From positions 6,840,701-6,904,700 of the forward strand of contig NC_040016.1 of assembly GCF_000972845.2 (NCBI RefSeq): a DNA stretch of 64,000 nucleotides, read 5' to 3'. The translations under genes were made by a program, and so were the position numbers. Of the stretch, positions 50,425 through 63,089 are shown one piece after another. Source of the stretch: Larimichthys crocea. Its lineage: Eukaryota > Chordata > Actinopteri > Sciaenidae. The notes under the pieces were generated by a model. The model made no database searches, was not told the DNA's origin, and was given only the letters and a program-made list of their open reading frames with translations. How positions within the stretch are numbered: position 1 is the stretch's first letter; each line of letters opens with the position of its first letter.

Positions 50425-53400
50425 ATGGCTAATGCAGAGTCTGTCCGTCTCCAGGTCTTCTCTCTGAACTGCTGGTCAGTGCATGCGTTTTTTTTTTTTT
50501 ATGTCTTTATACATGTATGGAAACACAAGCGAGAACACATTGTCCTTACTATGTTTATTTTCTCAGGGGGATCCGATACCTTAGCAAACACTGTTCTCAG
50601 CGCTATGCTATGCTTGGAGATATGTTGTGCAAGAAGGAGCATGATATCGTCTTACTGCAAGAGGTTTGTGGCATCTTACAATGTTATAAAGTCTTGCGTT
50701 TATTTGAATTTGATATCTTCTGAAACCTTAATACATCAATGTGGTAAACTCGTATTAAATCTTAATTACGCAACAATCTACTTTCCAAGTGACATATAGT
50801 TTTTTCTTTTGCAGGTTTGGAGCGAGAAAGATTATCTCTCCTTGAAACAGAAACTTGCCAGTTGTCATCCTCACTCTCATTACTTTAAAAGGTAATAGTT
50901 TTACTCTCAACCCAAAGTTGCTGTGCAAACACTTTTGAACCGGTTATCTGCCCAATCTATGATTAAAATTCATGAGTAAGTTGTGATATCTTCCAAAGGC
51001 CCCATGACGTGCCTTAGTGTAAAAAAAAGTACTTTCATGGCATTGATCCATCTGCAAAATGTAACTGAAGCTTAGGCCTTAACTATAAGGATTAACTTCT
51101 GAAGCTTAATTCTTTCTTGACTGCCAAACCAAGGCATAACACTGACATTAATTAAAGGGTCTAATCCCCTCTGCGGCTCACAAGAACGCCCATTTAGTAG
51201 ATTTCTCACGTCTACTGTAGATAACACTTTCACATTCATGTGATTTTATTAAACAATAATCAGGTACTGCTGAAGCTGTTGTTTGGTGTGGAACATAAAC
51301 TTCTGTTCATGTTTTGCCTTACTTCTCATTCTGCAGTGGAGTCATAGGCAGTGGATTGGCCATTTTCTCCAAACACAGAATCCATGACACATTTCTTTAC
51401 CGCTACTCGCTGAATGGTTATCCTTACATGGTAAGTGTGGGGAGCCTGAGTTGTGTTTTGTACTCTACTCTGTATACAAATATGATTTAACACAGGTTTA
51501 TCCAAGAGGTGCTTGGTGCAATAACTAGGTACTACAACTGAGACTAAAATTTAGCAAATTTAACAGAAAGAACTGAATAGAAACAATTTAAGAAAACACA
51601 AAGAAAATCATAGTTTTAGTTGAGTTTTAAACACATATAAAGAGTTAGCTCGCCCAGCTTTCTCCAGCCGGTCATTTCAGAGTTGAGAAGCACTGACTGC
51701 GAAGGCCAGATCTCCTCTGCTTTTTATTCTTGACCTGGGAATTATTTATAGAGACCTATCAGTGGCACTCAGGCTGCACTTAAACTGGAGTAAGAAAGTC
51801 AGCAGTTAGTCCCATACACTGGCTCACAGTGGATATGTGATTATTAAGTGTTAAAACCTCTCTTTGCAGAATCTCCCTTTCTCTCTTTCCGAATATTTAG
51901 GCTCACCATGGAGACTGGTTTGGAGGGAAAGCTGTCGGGATGGCCGTCTTAAGCATCGGCAGCCTGATTGCAAACATCTATGTTACTCACGTAAGGCATC
52001 ATAACATCAGCTCTCAGTCTTATGTACATGTCATTTATAGTTATTGAACAGCTGGTGTCCCTGCGTATTCATTTTAGCTGCATGCAGAGTACTGCAGAGA
52101 CAAGGATCCTTATCTACCTCACAGAGTGGTTCAGGCATGGGAGCTGCAGCAGTTCATTCGGTATTGTGTTCTTCTTTGTTTATACCGCACATAATACATA
52201 GCTGCTAATGCTATATTTGTTTACTCTGGTATATATTTGCATGCATGTCTGTTGTCAGTTGGTGCCCGGCAGTGTTCTTCACTTTCACTCCATCTTTATG
52301 TTGTGTCGCTGGTAATAATATGTTTTTGTATGTCTATTAGCCACACCTCTGCTGGAGCAGATTTGGTGATTTTAGGTGGTGATCTCAACATGCACCCTCA
52401 AGACCTGGGTAATAGACTACTGAGGACTTCCACTGGACTCCGAGACTCCTATTTAGAGACTGCTAAATTTGATGTAAATAGTCACAAAAGTGCTGCACAC
52501 TACATAGCAATGTGGATGTAAAAGCAGGACGACCATTCTCAAGAAGTCTGATATTCTCATCCACAACACTTAAAAATCATTTTCTGTTGCAGGGATGTGA
52601 GGACGGTATGACTCTAATCGCTGACAATCCTTTTATCTCTAAAAACGAGATTCTTCCATTCGAAAAGGGACTTCGAATTGACTACATCCTGTACAAGGTG
52701 GGTGAACGCTTTGTGCAGTCTAACCTGCTCTACTTCTGTTCCTTCATGTTCACAGCAAGATGTTGAAGTTTTCATATGAATTTGTAATGTTTTTTTTTTT
52801 TTATTTAATTTTTTTATTTATTTATTCCCAGGGATCTCCCAAAGTGAACATTTATTGTGATTACATGTGCACCACCAAAGGCTCCGTACCCGACCATCCA
52901 TTCCCATACTCCGACCATGAAGCTTTGACGGCTGAACTTAGGCTGGAGACACACACTCCATCTGAGGCCCAAAGTGACAAGAAATTATGGAAACATGACT
53001 CTGCTGCAGGTATTTCTACAAGCCATGCTCACAGGGTGGTTTTAAAAACGGCAGTTTCTGTTTATCGGCATCTTGACTGAAATGGCATAGAATTGTTGAT
53101 GGATTGCCATAAGATTTTGTGCACATACATCAGGTTTATGACATTCTACCTGCATAATTAATTTCAATCATGTCCAGATTTCTCCTTTTGAAAAACATCT
53201 TTTAGTTATTTTGAAAGGTGGAAACAATTGGCTGTTGTTATGTCAGTACAGGTAGGTATTGGTTTTCTCTTTAAGGCCTAAATGTCCTGTATTCACATCC
53301 TGTAATTTCATCATGGTTAAAATGACTAGTGTCATAGTCATAGGACTTCACTGTTCAGCTGACCTGTATTAAACACACCAATGCTGCTGCTTGTGTTGAG

Positions 53401-53872
53401 CTGTTGCAAGAGTTTTGACATTCTCTTTGTCTCTGTCACGTCTTCAGGGAAGGTAGCTGAGCTGGTCGACATTATGACAGAGGCACGTACTGAAGTCAAA
53501 GTGGGTTTGCACTGTGCTGAAAGGATGCGATACACGGCAACACGCACCGGAGTGATGGGGCTGGCTCTGCTGTTCCTGGAGTTGGCCATCGCTGCTGTGC
53601 CGTATTTGGCCCTGGGAGCAGAACAACCTTTCCCTCTCACTTCCTTCTACATGCTGGCTGGATTGTGCTTTGCTATCCTTCTGACTACCTTTCTGCTGTA
53701 TATCTTTAAAACCATGGAGCTAAAATCTCTTCAGGGGGCTGAAGACCAGATGAGGCTGGCTATAGGTAGTCTACAAGAAAAGCTCAGGGGCTTTCCTTTG
53801 GCTCAGCCCCACAGCACCCAGCGAAGGCCCCCAGAGGGTTTGGAGCCCAGTGCCTTTGACCCAGAGGAATAA
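50425..53872 (+). CDS. smpd2: Sphingomyelin phosphodiesterase 2 (neutral sphingomyelinase 1)
   Basis: Mg-dependent enzyme of the endonuclease/exonuclease/phosphatase (DNase I-like) fold that hydrolyses sphingomyelin to ceramide and phosphocholine, anchored in internal membranes. Exons: 50425-50474, 50567-50663, 50815-50891, 51337-51430, 51901-51990, 52078-52160, 52341-52473, 52593-52697, 52832-53009, 53448-53872. All phases agree; 443 residues (human 423). Catalytic motifs are intact: LNCWGI (14-19), LLQEVW with Glu49, NGYPYMAHHGDWF, YVTHLHAEY, GGDLNMHP (176-183) and YSDHEAL with His272; Glu49 and His272 fall at the human positions. The last exon encodes two hydrophobic segments (about 337-362 and 367-394), matching the two C-terminal membrane spans of nSMase1. 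The ATG at 50425 was chosen because MANAESVRLQVFSLNCW aligns with the human start. nSMase2 (SMPD3) is excluded by its different architecture. Confidence 0.95.
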
Positions 53873-55005
53873 AGCTGGAGCCAACTGGGTCAAAGCGAAG
53901 CCTTTGAAGTGAGCTTTAAGATGGATGTTTCAAAGAGTCATTTATCCCCTGAATGTATTATATACTCTTGAGATTTAGATCCGTACTGCAGAATGAAGGA
54001 GTTCTGAAAGACCTTTCCGAAAGTATTGCAGGACACATGCTTTTTTTAAAACTTTTTATATAATCACCTTTAGCCTTTTCTACCCCTAGATTTCCCTCTA
54101 TGCACTTCACTTCAGCAAACATGCTTCCTATGACATAGTATGATACTTCTGTGCTACTGCTGTTCTTAAAGGTCAGAAACGTGCCCCCTTTGAGGTCCGA
54201 CTTGCATTCCACCCACCAGTAGTTTCAGCGGGACCAGTTGTTTCTGTTTTTAAATTCCACGCTTCCCTTTTGGAGAGTGCACCACACAATGATAGCGGGT
54301 CCAGACTGTTTGCTGATTTAGTTACAGAAAGTAGCCCTGTAGTCCCCACTACACGGAAGACACACACACTCCGAAGGTTTACATTTTGGTCAGTAACGTT
54401 TGTTTCACTTGAGGAAGGACAGATTGCTGCAGGCTTCCAGTAGCACTTCCAGAACCTCATGACACTTTTCAGTGTAGTAGTGTACTGTCAGTAGTATATC
54501 TCTTGGTTATCATGTTCACTGTCTTACACTTCCTGAAAGTATCTTTATGTTGTACAATCTACACTCCTCTTTCCCAATGTATAGCAGTGGGAATGTGCTG
54601 AAGATATTCTCAGTCATATACACTAATAATAACTTTCTTAACTTTAATTTTTTGTGGTTTTACAAAAATGCCGTGCTGTAGAAATCACAAATGCTTAACT
54701 TATCTATATATATTAATATATCTTTAGTGTGCTGTGCACTTAACTTGACTAACCTGTTAAACCACTTTCTTTTATGTATGCTGGGAAATCACTTAATGTT
54801 CCACATCTCTTTGAAGCAGTATTATGACTCCACAAGACAGCAACTGTTCAGTTTTATTCTTAACTTTCACTGCGATGGAAATGCACTTAGTAGTTCTTAG
54901 TTGTTTTTTTTAGTCATAGAATTTCGGACACCTGATGTTCATTCCAACTGAAAATTGTAATGGGCACGATTATGAAAGCAATAATAAAGATCTTATTCTC
55001 ACCCT
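53873..55005 (+). other. smpd2: smpd2 3' UTR with poly(A) signal
   Basis: Follows the TAA at 53870-53872. AATAAA at 54983-54988 is the likely polyadenylation signal, giving a UTR of about 1.1 kb. Minus-strand open frames inside it show no family resemblance. Confidence 0.6.
54983..54988 (+). terminator. smpd2: smpd2 polyadenylation signal
   Basis: Perfect AATAAA followed by T-rich sequence, about 1.1 kb after the stop codon. Confidence 0.65.
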
Positions 55006-55821
55006 ACTTTACTGCTGTGGCTTTGGATAAATGTGACAGTGGCTAACTGATACACAACAGGACTTAACATTCACCACTAGAGAGCAGTCTGAGTACACGA
55101 GGACAGGTGAACCTTTCAAATGAAAACACCTCTTGTTCTGCAGTAAATGAAACACCAAACTGGCAGCGAGACAAATGTGCCGAGCATGTGAGAGGAAAAA
55201 GACGAGCCTGATTTGCCAGATGTTTCGTGTGCCAACTGGCACATATACACCCTCAGGGAAAGAGCACCCATGGGTGTGGTGTATTTCAATTTTTTATTTA
55301 TTTCCCAGAGCAAATTAGATCAGTGCCTTTTGGATTCACACCAGGTATAAAATTAAACTGGAACATTTAGTGCCACGGCCCACCCAAAAAGCTGCTTTGG
55401 CCAATAAGTAAAACATTGATAGGTTGCTAGAGCTACGCACATTTAAGCCTACATGACCCTAAATGTGAAAAATATGCATACTATATGTAAATTAGGCAGC
55501 CCTACACCTAATGCAAATTAACTTGGAGCAAATTCTGGAGTTGTTCTTTCATATGCACATGAGTGTTTACATTTAAATGAGAGGAGTTGGAGGCAGAGCC
55601 AGTAAAAATGCACAATTTTTTACAGCTTCTTGTGCAGTTTAAACAAATATCATTTCTTTTATTTCTCTCATATTTAAGTCAAGTCACAGCATATCTAAGG
55701 TATTTGGTGGTTATTACTCAGAATATTTATCCAGATTCTTACCTTCCTGTCCCGTCCTGTTCAATTATTTCATCCTGTTTTACCATCTTTGCAAAAATAA
55801 ATCAATAATTTTCTCCTGCAG

Positions 55822-55875
55822 TGTATGTTGTATGATGGTAATGGCATCGTTTTCCAGCTCTCGCAGCAGTGTCAG
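55822..55875 (+). other. Orphan exon-like segment between smpd2 and pkp1
   Basis: A strong polypyrimidine-CTGCAG acceptor ends at 55821 and a CAG|GTAAGC donor starts at 55876. The 54 bases between are a whole number of codons and are open in one frame (including MLYDGNGIVFQ). It could be a pkp1 5' noncoding exon or a chance pseudoexon. I recognise no protein. Confidence 0.3.
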
Positions 55876-56140
55876 GTAAGCTCTCATTCCACATGTACAC
55901 CTAAGGGCTTTTTGTGTCTGTCATGAACATGTCTATTATGTGCTTTTAAATGTGACAAGACTGTAATTACTTCATCTCAACAAACTACAACACTAAAATA
56001 CTACTTAGCACTCATGCATCAGTATTAATAATCTAATAATGTCTTAAATGATTATAAATCATTTTACTGCCAAACAAGTTGTTGCTGTTGATATTTTTAT
56101 TTTTTTTACATTTTGCTGATTCTCTTTTAATTAACTAGGA

Positions 56141-56788
56141 TTTTGAGTATTTTTACATTGTTGTATTTGTACTTTTACTTAAGTGAAGCATTTATCATCA
56201 GGAGTAGGAGCTAATATACTGGTAGGTAGTTTAAATAATGCATTGCATTTTTTGGAGGCTCGTCATCATACCTGACAGCAGTCAAACAAGTGTAGCGGAG
56301 TAAGTACAAAGTACATATACAGTATCATAAAATTGTAGTATAAGTATTAAATGGAAATACTCAAGTAAGGTATAAGTACTCTAATAGTACTTTAGCAGTG
56401 GAGGAAGTTTTCAGATCCTTTACTTAAATAAAAGCACAAAGCACATTCTAAAAATACTCCATTATAACTTCTGCTTTTAAAATGTTAAGTAAAGGTGTCC
56501 AAACATTTATTTACATTATTAAAATAAATTACAAACAAATAAATAAAAATGTAGGATTTTCAAAATAGTTGCCAATTCATTTTCTGTCATTCATTGACAA
56601 ATTGACTAAAGTAAACTAGTTAAATTTATGAACAAAGCATAATGTTTTATATTTGATATGCATAATCTTAATCTGTAACGCAATCTGTTACTGAAGCTGT
56701 GGTGAAGTAAACAAGAAAAAAGTACAAGCGAGTAAAGTAAATGTGTGCAGTAAGATACACGAGTAACTGTACTTAGTTACTTTCCACC
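56141..56788. repeat. Family D MITE-like repeat(s) abutting pkp1
   Basis: The segment 56396-56788 starts 'cagtggaggaagttttcaga' and ends 'ttagttactttccaccat', so its ends form an imperfect inverted repeat (CAGTGGAGGAAGT against CATGGTGGAAAGT). The part from 56141 looks like a further fragment of the same family ('gtatttgtacttttacttaa'). The same repeat type occurs at 16480-16912. Confidence 0.55.
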
Positions 56789-57032
56789 ATGAATCGAGTA
56801 TTTGTCATGACAAGTGAGAGAAAGTGCAGAGAGTGGGACATAATGCCTGACTGCAGCATTGTGCCTGGATGGGTGCGGTCTTATCGTGCAGGGCTGGGCA
56901 GGGCAAGGTGCGCTTATCCTGTGCACTTCAGACAACACTCCGCAGCTGACTGGTTTCCCGTACGAGCAGAGCCCTCCTTTGGATGTTGTTGTTGGGGCCA
57001 CCTGGACAGCTGGAAAGAAAAGAAAAAAAAAA

Positions 57033-60000
57033 ATGACGAACCAGTATCCGCTGAAATCCGTCATTTCCATCACGAGTGTGGACGACACGTCGTTGGCTTT
57101 GCCCTCAGTGAACCAGTATCGATCTGGACAGCAGCGCGTCCTCGAACAAGTGCAAACCATCAGGAGGACCAAATCCAGGCAGTCCAGCAGCAGCAGGAGT
57201 TTATCTACTTCTTTGTCTCCAACAAGTAAGAGCAGCTAGTGCACCAAAGCTGTTTGAGTTTGAGCAGATCAAAAATAGTTTTACAGTTTAATGATTTTAC
57301 TGATTAATTATAGAGATAATTGAGACACAATTCTATTAAACAGCTATTAAAGTTGAAGTTTAGAATCTGTTGCGTTTTTATGAGCAGTTTTCCTTTAAGG
57401 AACTTGTGAGCTGAATATATAAAATGTGAACAATAAGAAATTTTATAAGCTTTAGTTTTTTTTTTTTTTTTTCAGATTTTGCTGACTCATGACCTTTGTA
57501 TTTCTAAAATCCTGGCAACCTCCTGGTCCAGACCTCTCTAAATCTTTTGCACTCCATAGGATGTTGATCCGGAGTGACTGACTTACAAAACATTTATCAA
57601 AGATAGAAGCTAATCTCAAAACCTGGCGCAGATCAATGAATTACACGGTGTCCAGAAGTCTGACATTTTAAATATAAGATAGAAATGGTTATTAATTCAA
57701 ACAGAATATGCTGATCATTTGCACTGTGACCTTTACAGCTCTGTTTTTTCATGTTCTCACTGCTATCTACCAGTGTAAAGCGCTCGCTGACTTTTAGCTT
57801 TATGACTTTAATTTCTCTTTAAATACATCATGGGCACGGAATCTTTGTAGGTAACAGTTTTCCTCTTTCCTTAAGTGAAGGCAGTAAATCAATGACATTG
57901 ATCTTAGGTATGTACTCTGCATGATAACAGCTGATAAACTTCCACGTTCCCCCTCAGGCCCTGTATATGACTCAGTGTTCAGTGATGCCTCAAAGTCACA
58001 GTCGAGCACATCTAATGGAACTGTCTTCTTTGGGAATGGCTTTTCTAAAGCGGTGAGTTGTGGAGTTATCTTTTCTTTTTTCTTCTTTTTTTTTTAAATC
58101 AAAACATTAACTGGTAAGGTTGACTATTCTGTTTGTCTGAACCAGCTACTACTGAGGAGAGTGTATCTGCGAGTTCTGAGTTTTAGGCTGATTTCGCTCA
58201 TTAGAACCTGATATCTGTGTGGATTAGCATTGTTAAAGTGTGTTTAGAATGCTATCTAGATTAGTGCTGCAACTAATGACTATTTCCATGGTTGGTTAAT
58301 CTGACAAATACTCAATTGTTTGAAAATCTGATGTCTTCAAAATTTTTGTCCAACAAACTGTCTGAACCTCAAACATATTTCCAGGTTGACCAGGTAATGC
58401 TTTGTTTGGATCTGTTGTTTTACTTTGTCTGCAGATTCTAAGGATATGTGACATACCTTAACCAAGATGTTTTTGTGCCTAAACCTAACCAAATCTTCAC
58501 CACAGTGGTGTTATATCTCTGCTAAAAAGCTATTGAAACATGTTTCTAAAGCTATCCAAATAAGAAGTTCTCATCGATGATTGAGAAATGGGTTGTTCCC
58601 AGTTGACTTCTCCCATTTCTTCGTTTCCAGCTCTTCCAAGAATCGTTCTGTCTTAAAAAAATGTGTTTACCAGCCTCCCATAGAGTCTGCCAGTCATTAA
58701 AATGTTCTTTCACAATTTCATCTGTCAATGCCAACTGTCAGTCACTCTGTCTCTTTGCTGAGTTTCTGTTGAAATCATCCGTTTTAAGATTATATTTCAT
58801 TACAAACACATGTATTCTCTGGCTCTGCAGCTCAACCTAGAAAAAAACACCACCCGTCAACCAATCAACAACATAAAGGGTTCCCCTGTGAAGAGGAACA
58901 CATTTTCTACCTATCAACAAGAGAGGAGTCACGCCACCGGTGGCGCCATGCGGTTTGGTCAAGCCAACACCAGCCGCAGCGAGCCTGATTCAGCCTGGCA
59001 GCGCACCAAACGCTCTGTTGCTGGGCAGAGGTTCCATTCCAACAGGCCCACCTTCAAGGCAGAAAGACCCACCAGTATGTTTGTAGTGAGCCCCACAACC
59101 CAGACTCCTCTCTTTCAGTCTCAATTCAGTGTTAATGGCATAGGCCAGACCAAAATAAATACCCAGTTTGGATTGAGCAAAGTTGATTCTTCCAAACAAT
59201 CCTCAAAGCCTCCTGTTACAGAGAGTGGTCTGAAGGGAAAAGAAGATTCTGGGTAAGTCGGAGAATAACCTTTCTGTAATGCACATGGCTTATTTTGTTA
59301 ATTTCAAATAATATAAATAAGATTTTTCACGGAATATGCATGCTTTCATTGTATTGTACTGTACTGTACTGTTCTTACAGGTCAAATGGGAACACTGGAG
59401 TTGCTGATATCACTATGAAAGAGGCTGTGGAGTACCTTACCAACAAGGACGAAACCTATCAGCACTGCGGTGCTTCCTACATACAGCACAACACTTTTAT
59501 TGACGATAATGCCAAAGAGGAGGTGTTTTTTCTCGTTATCTTATCACGTTGTCAGTGTGCTTTTCATTACCATTTTAGGGAAGCGTGAGATTCAGGGCAA
59601 AGTCTGAGAAATGGCAGTTGACACTGGAGGAAAAATACAATGAAAAATGTAAATTCTATCTATTCGCTCCGTGCCAGTAGGTGTGCTGAATTTGAATTTT
59701 AAATGGATAGGTTCACCGATTCAGGGGCCAAGGGGGGAAAATTTGTTGTTGAGCTGCTACTGACCTTTACCTTACTAATTTGTTGTTCTATCTTCTGTTA
59801 AGCCTTCTGCACTGCAGTTAAATTAAAGTCAACTTTATTTAGCAGCACAATATAAACTAATATTCTATTAACACCAATTAAAGTAGTTCTTAAAACTTCA
59901 AATTAGCTCATATGTGTCTGCTTGGATTTTTAACTTTGGTTTAACCGAGTTCTCTGGCACTTCCTTAACTGTGATGGACAAGACAAAGAGTTTATTATAA

Positions 60001-63000
60001 TAATAATTGCCACCCTATGTTGCAGCAGATGAAGGTAGATTAGATTAAATGTTCAGTTTGCATTAACAGTATCTTTTAGTACAGCTCTGATATGGTGTTA
60101 GGAGTACAATAACCAGTGAACCTGTCAGTCAGATAACATTTGAGACTTCTTGTGAGCCCCACTTGTTTGGTTTGGTAACTTGAATCCTGCATGGGAATGA
60201 CAGACTCCACCATTAACAATGGAAACTACATGTTTCTTTCATATGGGTCTCAGGCCTCTGGGCCTGCTTTTCCCAGTTTGTATCCTAGCCTTGCCACTGA
60301 CTCAAAGTGTTAGAAAATAGTGGCCTCATATGGACGAAGAAATATATTGTCTTGTGTTTAATATTGTCCTCCTAAGCTCTGCTCTTGTCCCACAGTTGTT
60401 GAAACTCAATGGGATCCCTGCGTTGGTGGCTTTGCTGCGCAGCTCCAGTCAGCAGGTCCACCAGACAGCCTCGGCCGCCCTACGTAACCTGTCCTTCAAA
60501 AGCAACAATAGCAAGGAGCAGATCAGTCGCTGCGGTGGCATCACAGAGGCTGTGACTCTGCTCAGAGACACAGACTCTGCAGAGATACAGAAACAGCTGA
60601 CAGGTACAAGTTGGCTCTGAAGTATGTAATTATGTCAATGATACATACATTTACATACACACCTGTCCAAGTTAGACAGTAAGCCACATGTGTGTAGTTA
60701 TAGATATAATCCTGCTGTCAATCATTCTGTCATATCCTCATTCTAAGTGATGCAAATGTATTAAATGTTTAACCCTCTGGAGTCCCATCAACACCCCTAT
60801 CTGTTGCTTTTGCAGTCGTAAGTGATTGCTCAGATCCCAGAGGGTGAAACTGTGATGGCATCTGAACATTAATTGAATTAAGTTTTAGTTCTGTTATCGG
60901 GCAAACACTCAAGTTTTCCTGTAATTAAAACATTTAATAGGATAGTAAAATGTACCCAAACCTTTTTTATATTTCTACCATAGACAGTGAAAAATAATAA
61001 ATCTAAAAATAATTTAATCATTTTGCCATCGGTGTGATTGACACGGTGCAGTTGATGTTTTAATTTTCTTTCTAGGTCTCCTGTGGAATTTGTCCTCTGT
61101 CGACAGCCTGAAGCCAGACCTGCTGAAGAGTGCTTTGCCTGTCTTAATGGAGCGTGTGATCCTGCCTTACACAACAGGTCCTGACCGGACTAACAATGAT
61201 CATGATGCCTTCTTCCATGCCACCGGGTGTCTAAGGTAAGCAAAAAATGAATTAAGGCTTTGGATCTTATTACCTCTGTGTAGTTGAAACAGTTGGAAAT
61301 AACAGGTTAGTGGCGTGTAACTTAATATGCGTTTAAGGATGTTTTCCTGTAGAGATTTATTTTGTTTGAGTGTGGTAATGTGTGGAGAAAAGATTTGTGA
61401 GACTGGTCGGTATAAAACCGTTTTTTTTTCCTCCGGGCAATTCGTTCTATTAACATGTTTGAAAGGCGGCGGTGAGGGTGAAGCTACCACTGTTACTCTG
61501 ACTGCTGATGTTGAACACTACAAACTCCTTATTTCTGGTAGTGTGATGGGAGCGGGTTAAACGTGATGTTCAGGGGTGTGGAGTATACAGCAACGTCATA
61601 TATATATTTTTGATCTGCAGGGCAGCATTACAAACGACTATGTAATGAACATTATAGACTGGGCCCAGGATAAATACATTTCTCAATTAAGTGACAGTAC
61701 ATATAGGTTAATTTATTTATTTTTATTTGATGTGTGTAATCCTGTTTCCATGTTTTAAAAGTTTTTACTGAACAGTTTTAGAGATGTTGATTGAACCTTA
61801 AGTTCATTTTGAGGCTGCACTGAGTTTGCATGTGTTGCATTATACTACTGTATGCTATATTATATATGGTTGTTTCTAATATTTATTCTGCTTTTATTGA
61901 TAAAAACAATTATCTTGCACATTTCTTGAGCCATCAGTAGCTTTCCAAATCATTACAAGCTCATTTTCAAACGGTAAATACATAGGTTTTCCTGTCAGAG
62001 ATGCTGTTTTTAATAGTACTAACCTTTATAGAGCAACAGGGTTTACAAAGTGCAGTTGTTCACTGCGGCCAAACAAAGAAGATTTTAGAGCATGATAGGT
62101 GGAAGACAAGATAGGCATGGTCAGAGGTGTATCCTTTAGGAAACATGACAATACAAGAGAATAAAGATGCATACATTGCATAAATGCAATAAGATAAAAG
62201 TAACTAAAGCTAAAAAAAAATAAATAAAGAATAAAAGAAATGAATGAATATAACGTAAAAGCAAGTCTATAAAAGTGACTCACTGATTCTGCAAGGTCAG
62301 TCCAAAGATAAGGAGCCCTGATGGCATTTCAGATTTCAGACTGCCATCTGGCACTTAAAGGGTCAACAGGTCTGCTATGTAGCTTGGAGCCACATAAAAT
62401 CAACTCTCAAACACAAAGCCTCTAGAGAAGCCAGGATTGACGTGAAACCTTTAAAAAAAAAAAAAGACTTTAAGGTGCCTCAGACAGTCTGAAGGCTTTT
62501 TAACTACTGTAATTTTGAATGTAAATCTAGAACATTATCATCTGTCTGACCAGAGTTACAGGTGATATTAGTATGATAATAGTTATGTACTACATCAGCA
62601 GACTTCCTCTATCATTTTGGGAAAGCTGTAATCGTTTTGGTTGCTTTCTTTTCATTAATTTTACTGATTGTACACACGTACTATTACTTACCAGGCAAGG
62701 TAAAATTAAATTAATTATTATGAATTAAACAAATGATCAGACAATATATTATTATGATTATTATTTAACCTTTACTGCAAGGCCTTTCCATAAATGTTTG
62801 GACATGAACAATAAATAAATCCAATATAGAGTATGAATTAAATATTTACAGACTGTACTGTATATTTCACTGAATAAAACCACTGGATACATCTTATATT
62901 AATACGAGTGTGTGTGTCAAAACATTGTTTGACATCTTCACATCCCATTCAACGTTTTCTTTTCTTAACAGAAACCTGAGCAGTGCAAAGCAAAACAACA

Positions 63001-63089
63001 GACAGGCGATGAGGAAATGTCGAGGTTTGATCGACTCTCTGGTCAAATATCTTCAAGACTGCGTGGAAGCAGGAAAACCTGATGATAAG
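57033..63089 (+). CDS. pkp1: Plakophilin 1, N-terminal part; 3' end beyond window
   Basis: Armadillo-repeat protein of desmosomal plaques that links cadherins and desmoplakin to keratin filaments. Visible exons: 57033-57225, 57958-58052, 58831-59252, 59381-59522, 60396-60603, 61076-61235, 62972-63089, all phase-consistent, giving 446 residues of an expected 700-750. The head domain carries PKP1 signatures: start MTNQYPLKS (human MNHSPLK), SLALPS, RVLEQV, PVYDS and SRSEPD (144-149). Armadillo repeats start near residue 250: AVEYL...YIQHNTF, GIPALVALLRSSS...ALRNLSF, GITEAVTLLR, EIQKQLTGLLWNLSS, FFHATGCLRNLSSA, GLIDSLVKYL. The GLLWNLSS and head motifs favour PKP1 over PKP2 and PKP3, though PKP2 is not fully excluded. 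The ATG was chosen by homology and by adenines at -3; the frame stays open upstream to 56859, but that part resembles nothing known. The remaining repeats lie past 64000. Confidence 0.86.
58262..58400. repeat. Family B repeat fragment in pkp1 intron
   Basis: 'tagtgctgcaactaatgact' followed by 'ttggttaatctgacaaatac' matches the left end of the teleost family B element (see 25461 and 27213). Confidence 0.5.

Noticed and set aside
61576..61758. Candidate for the alternative PKP1b insert exon between 61235 and 62972
   Set aside because: The encoded residues do not resemble the known PKP1b insertion and no suitable donor was found.
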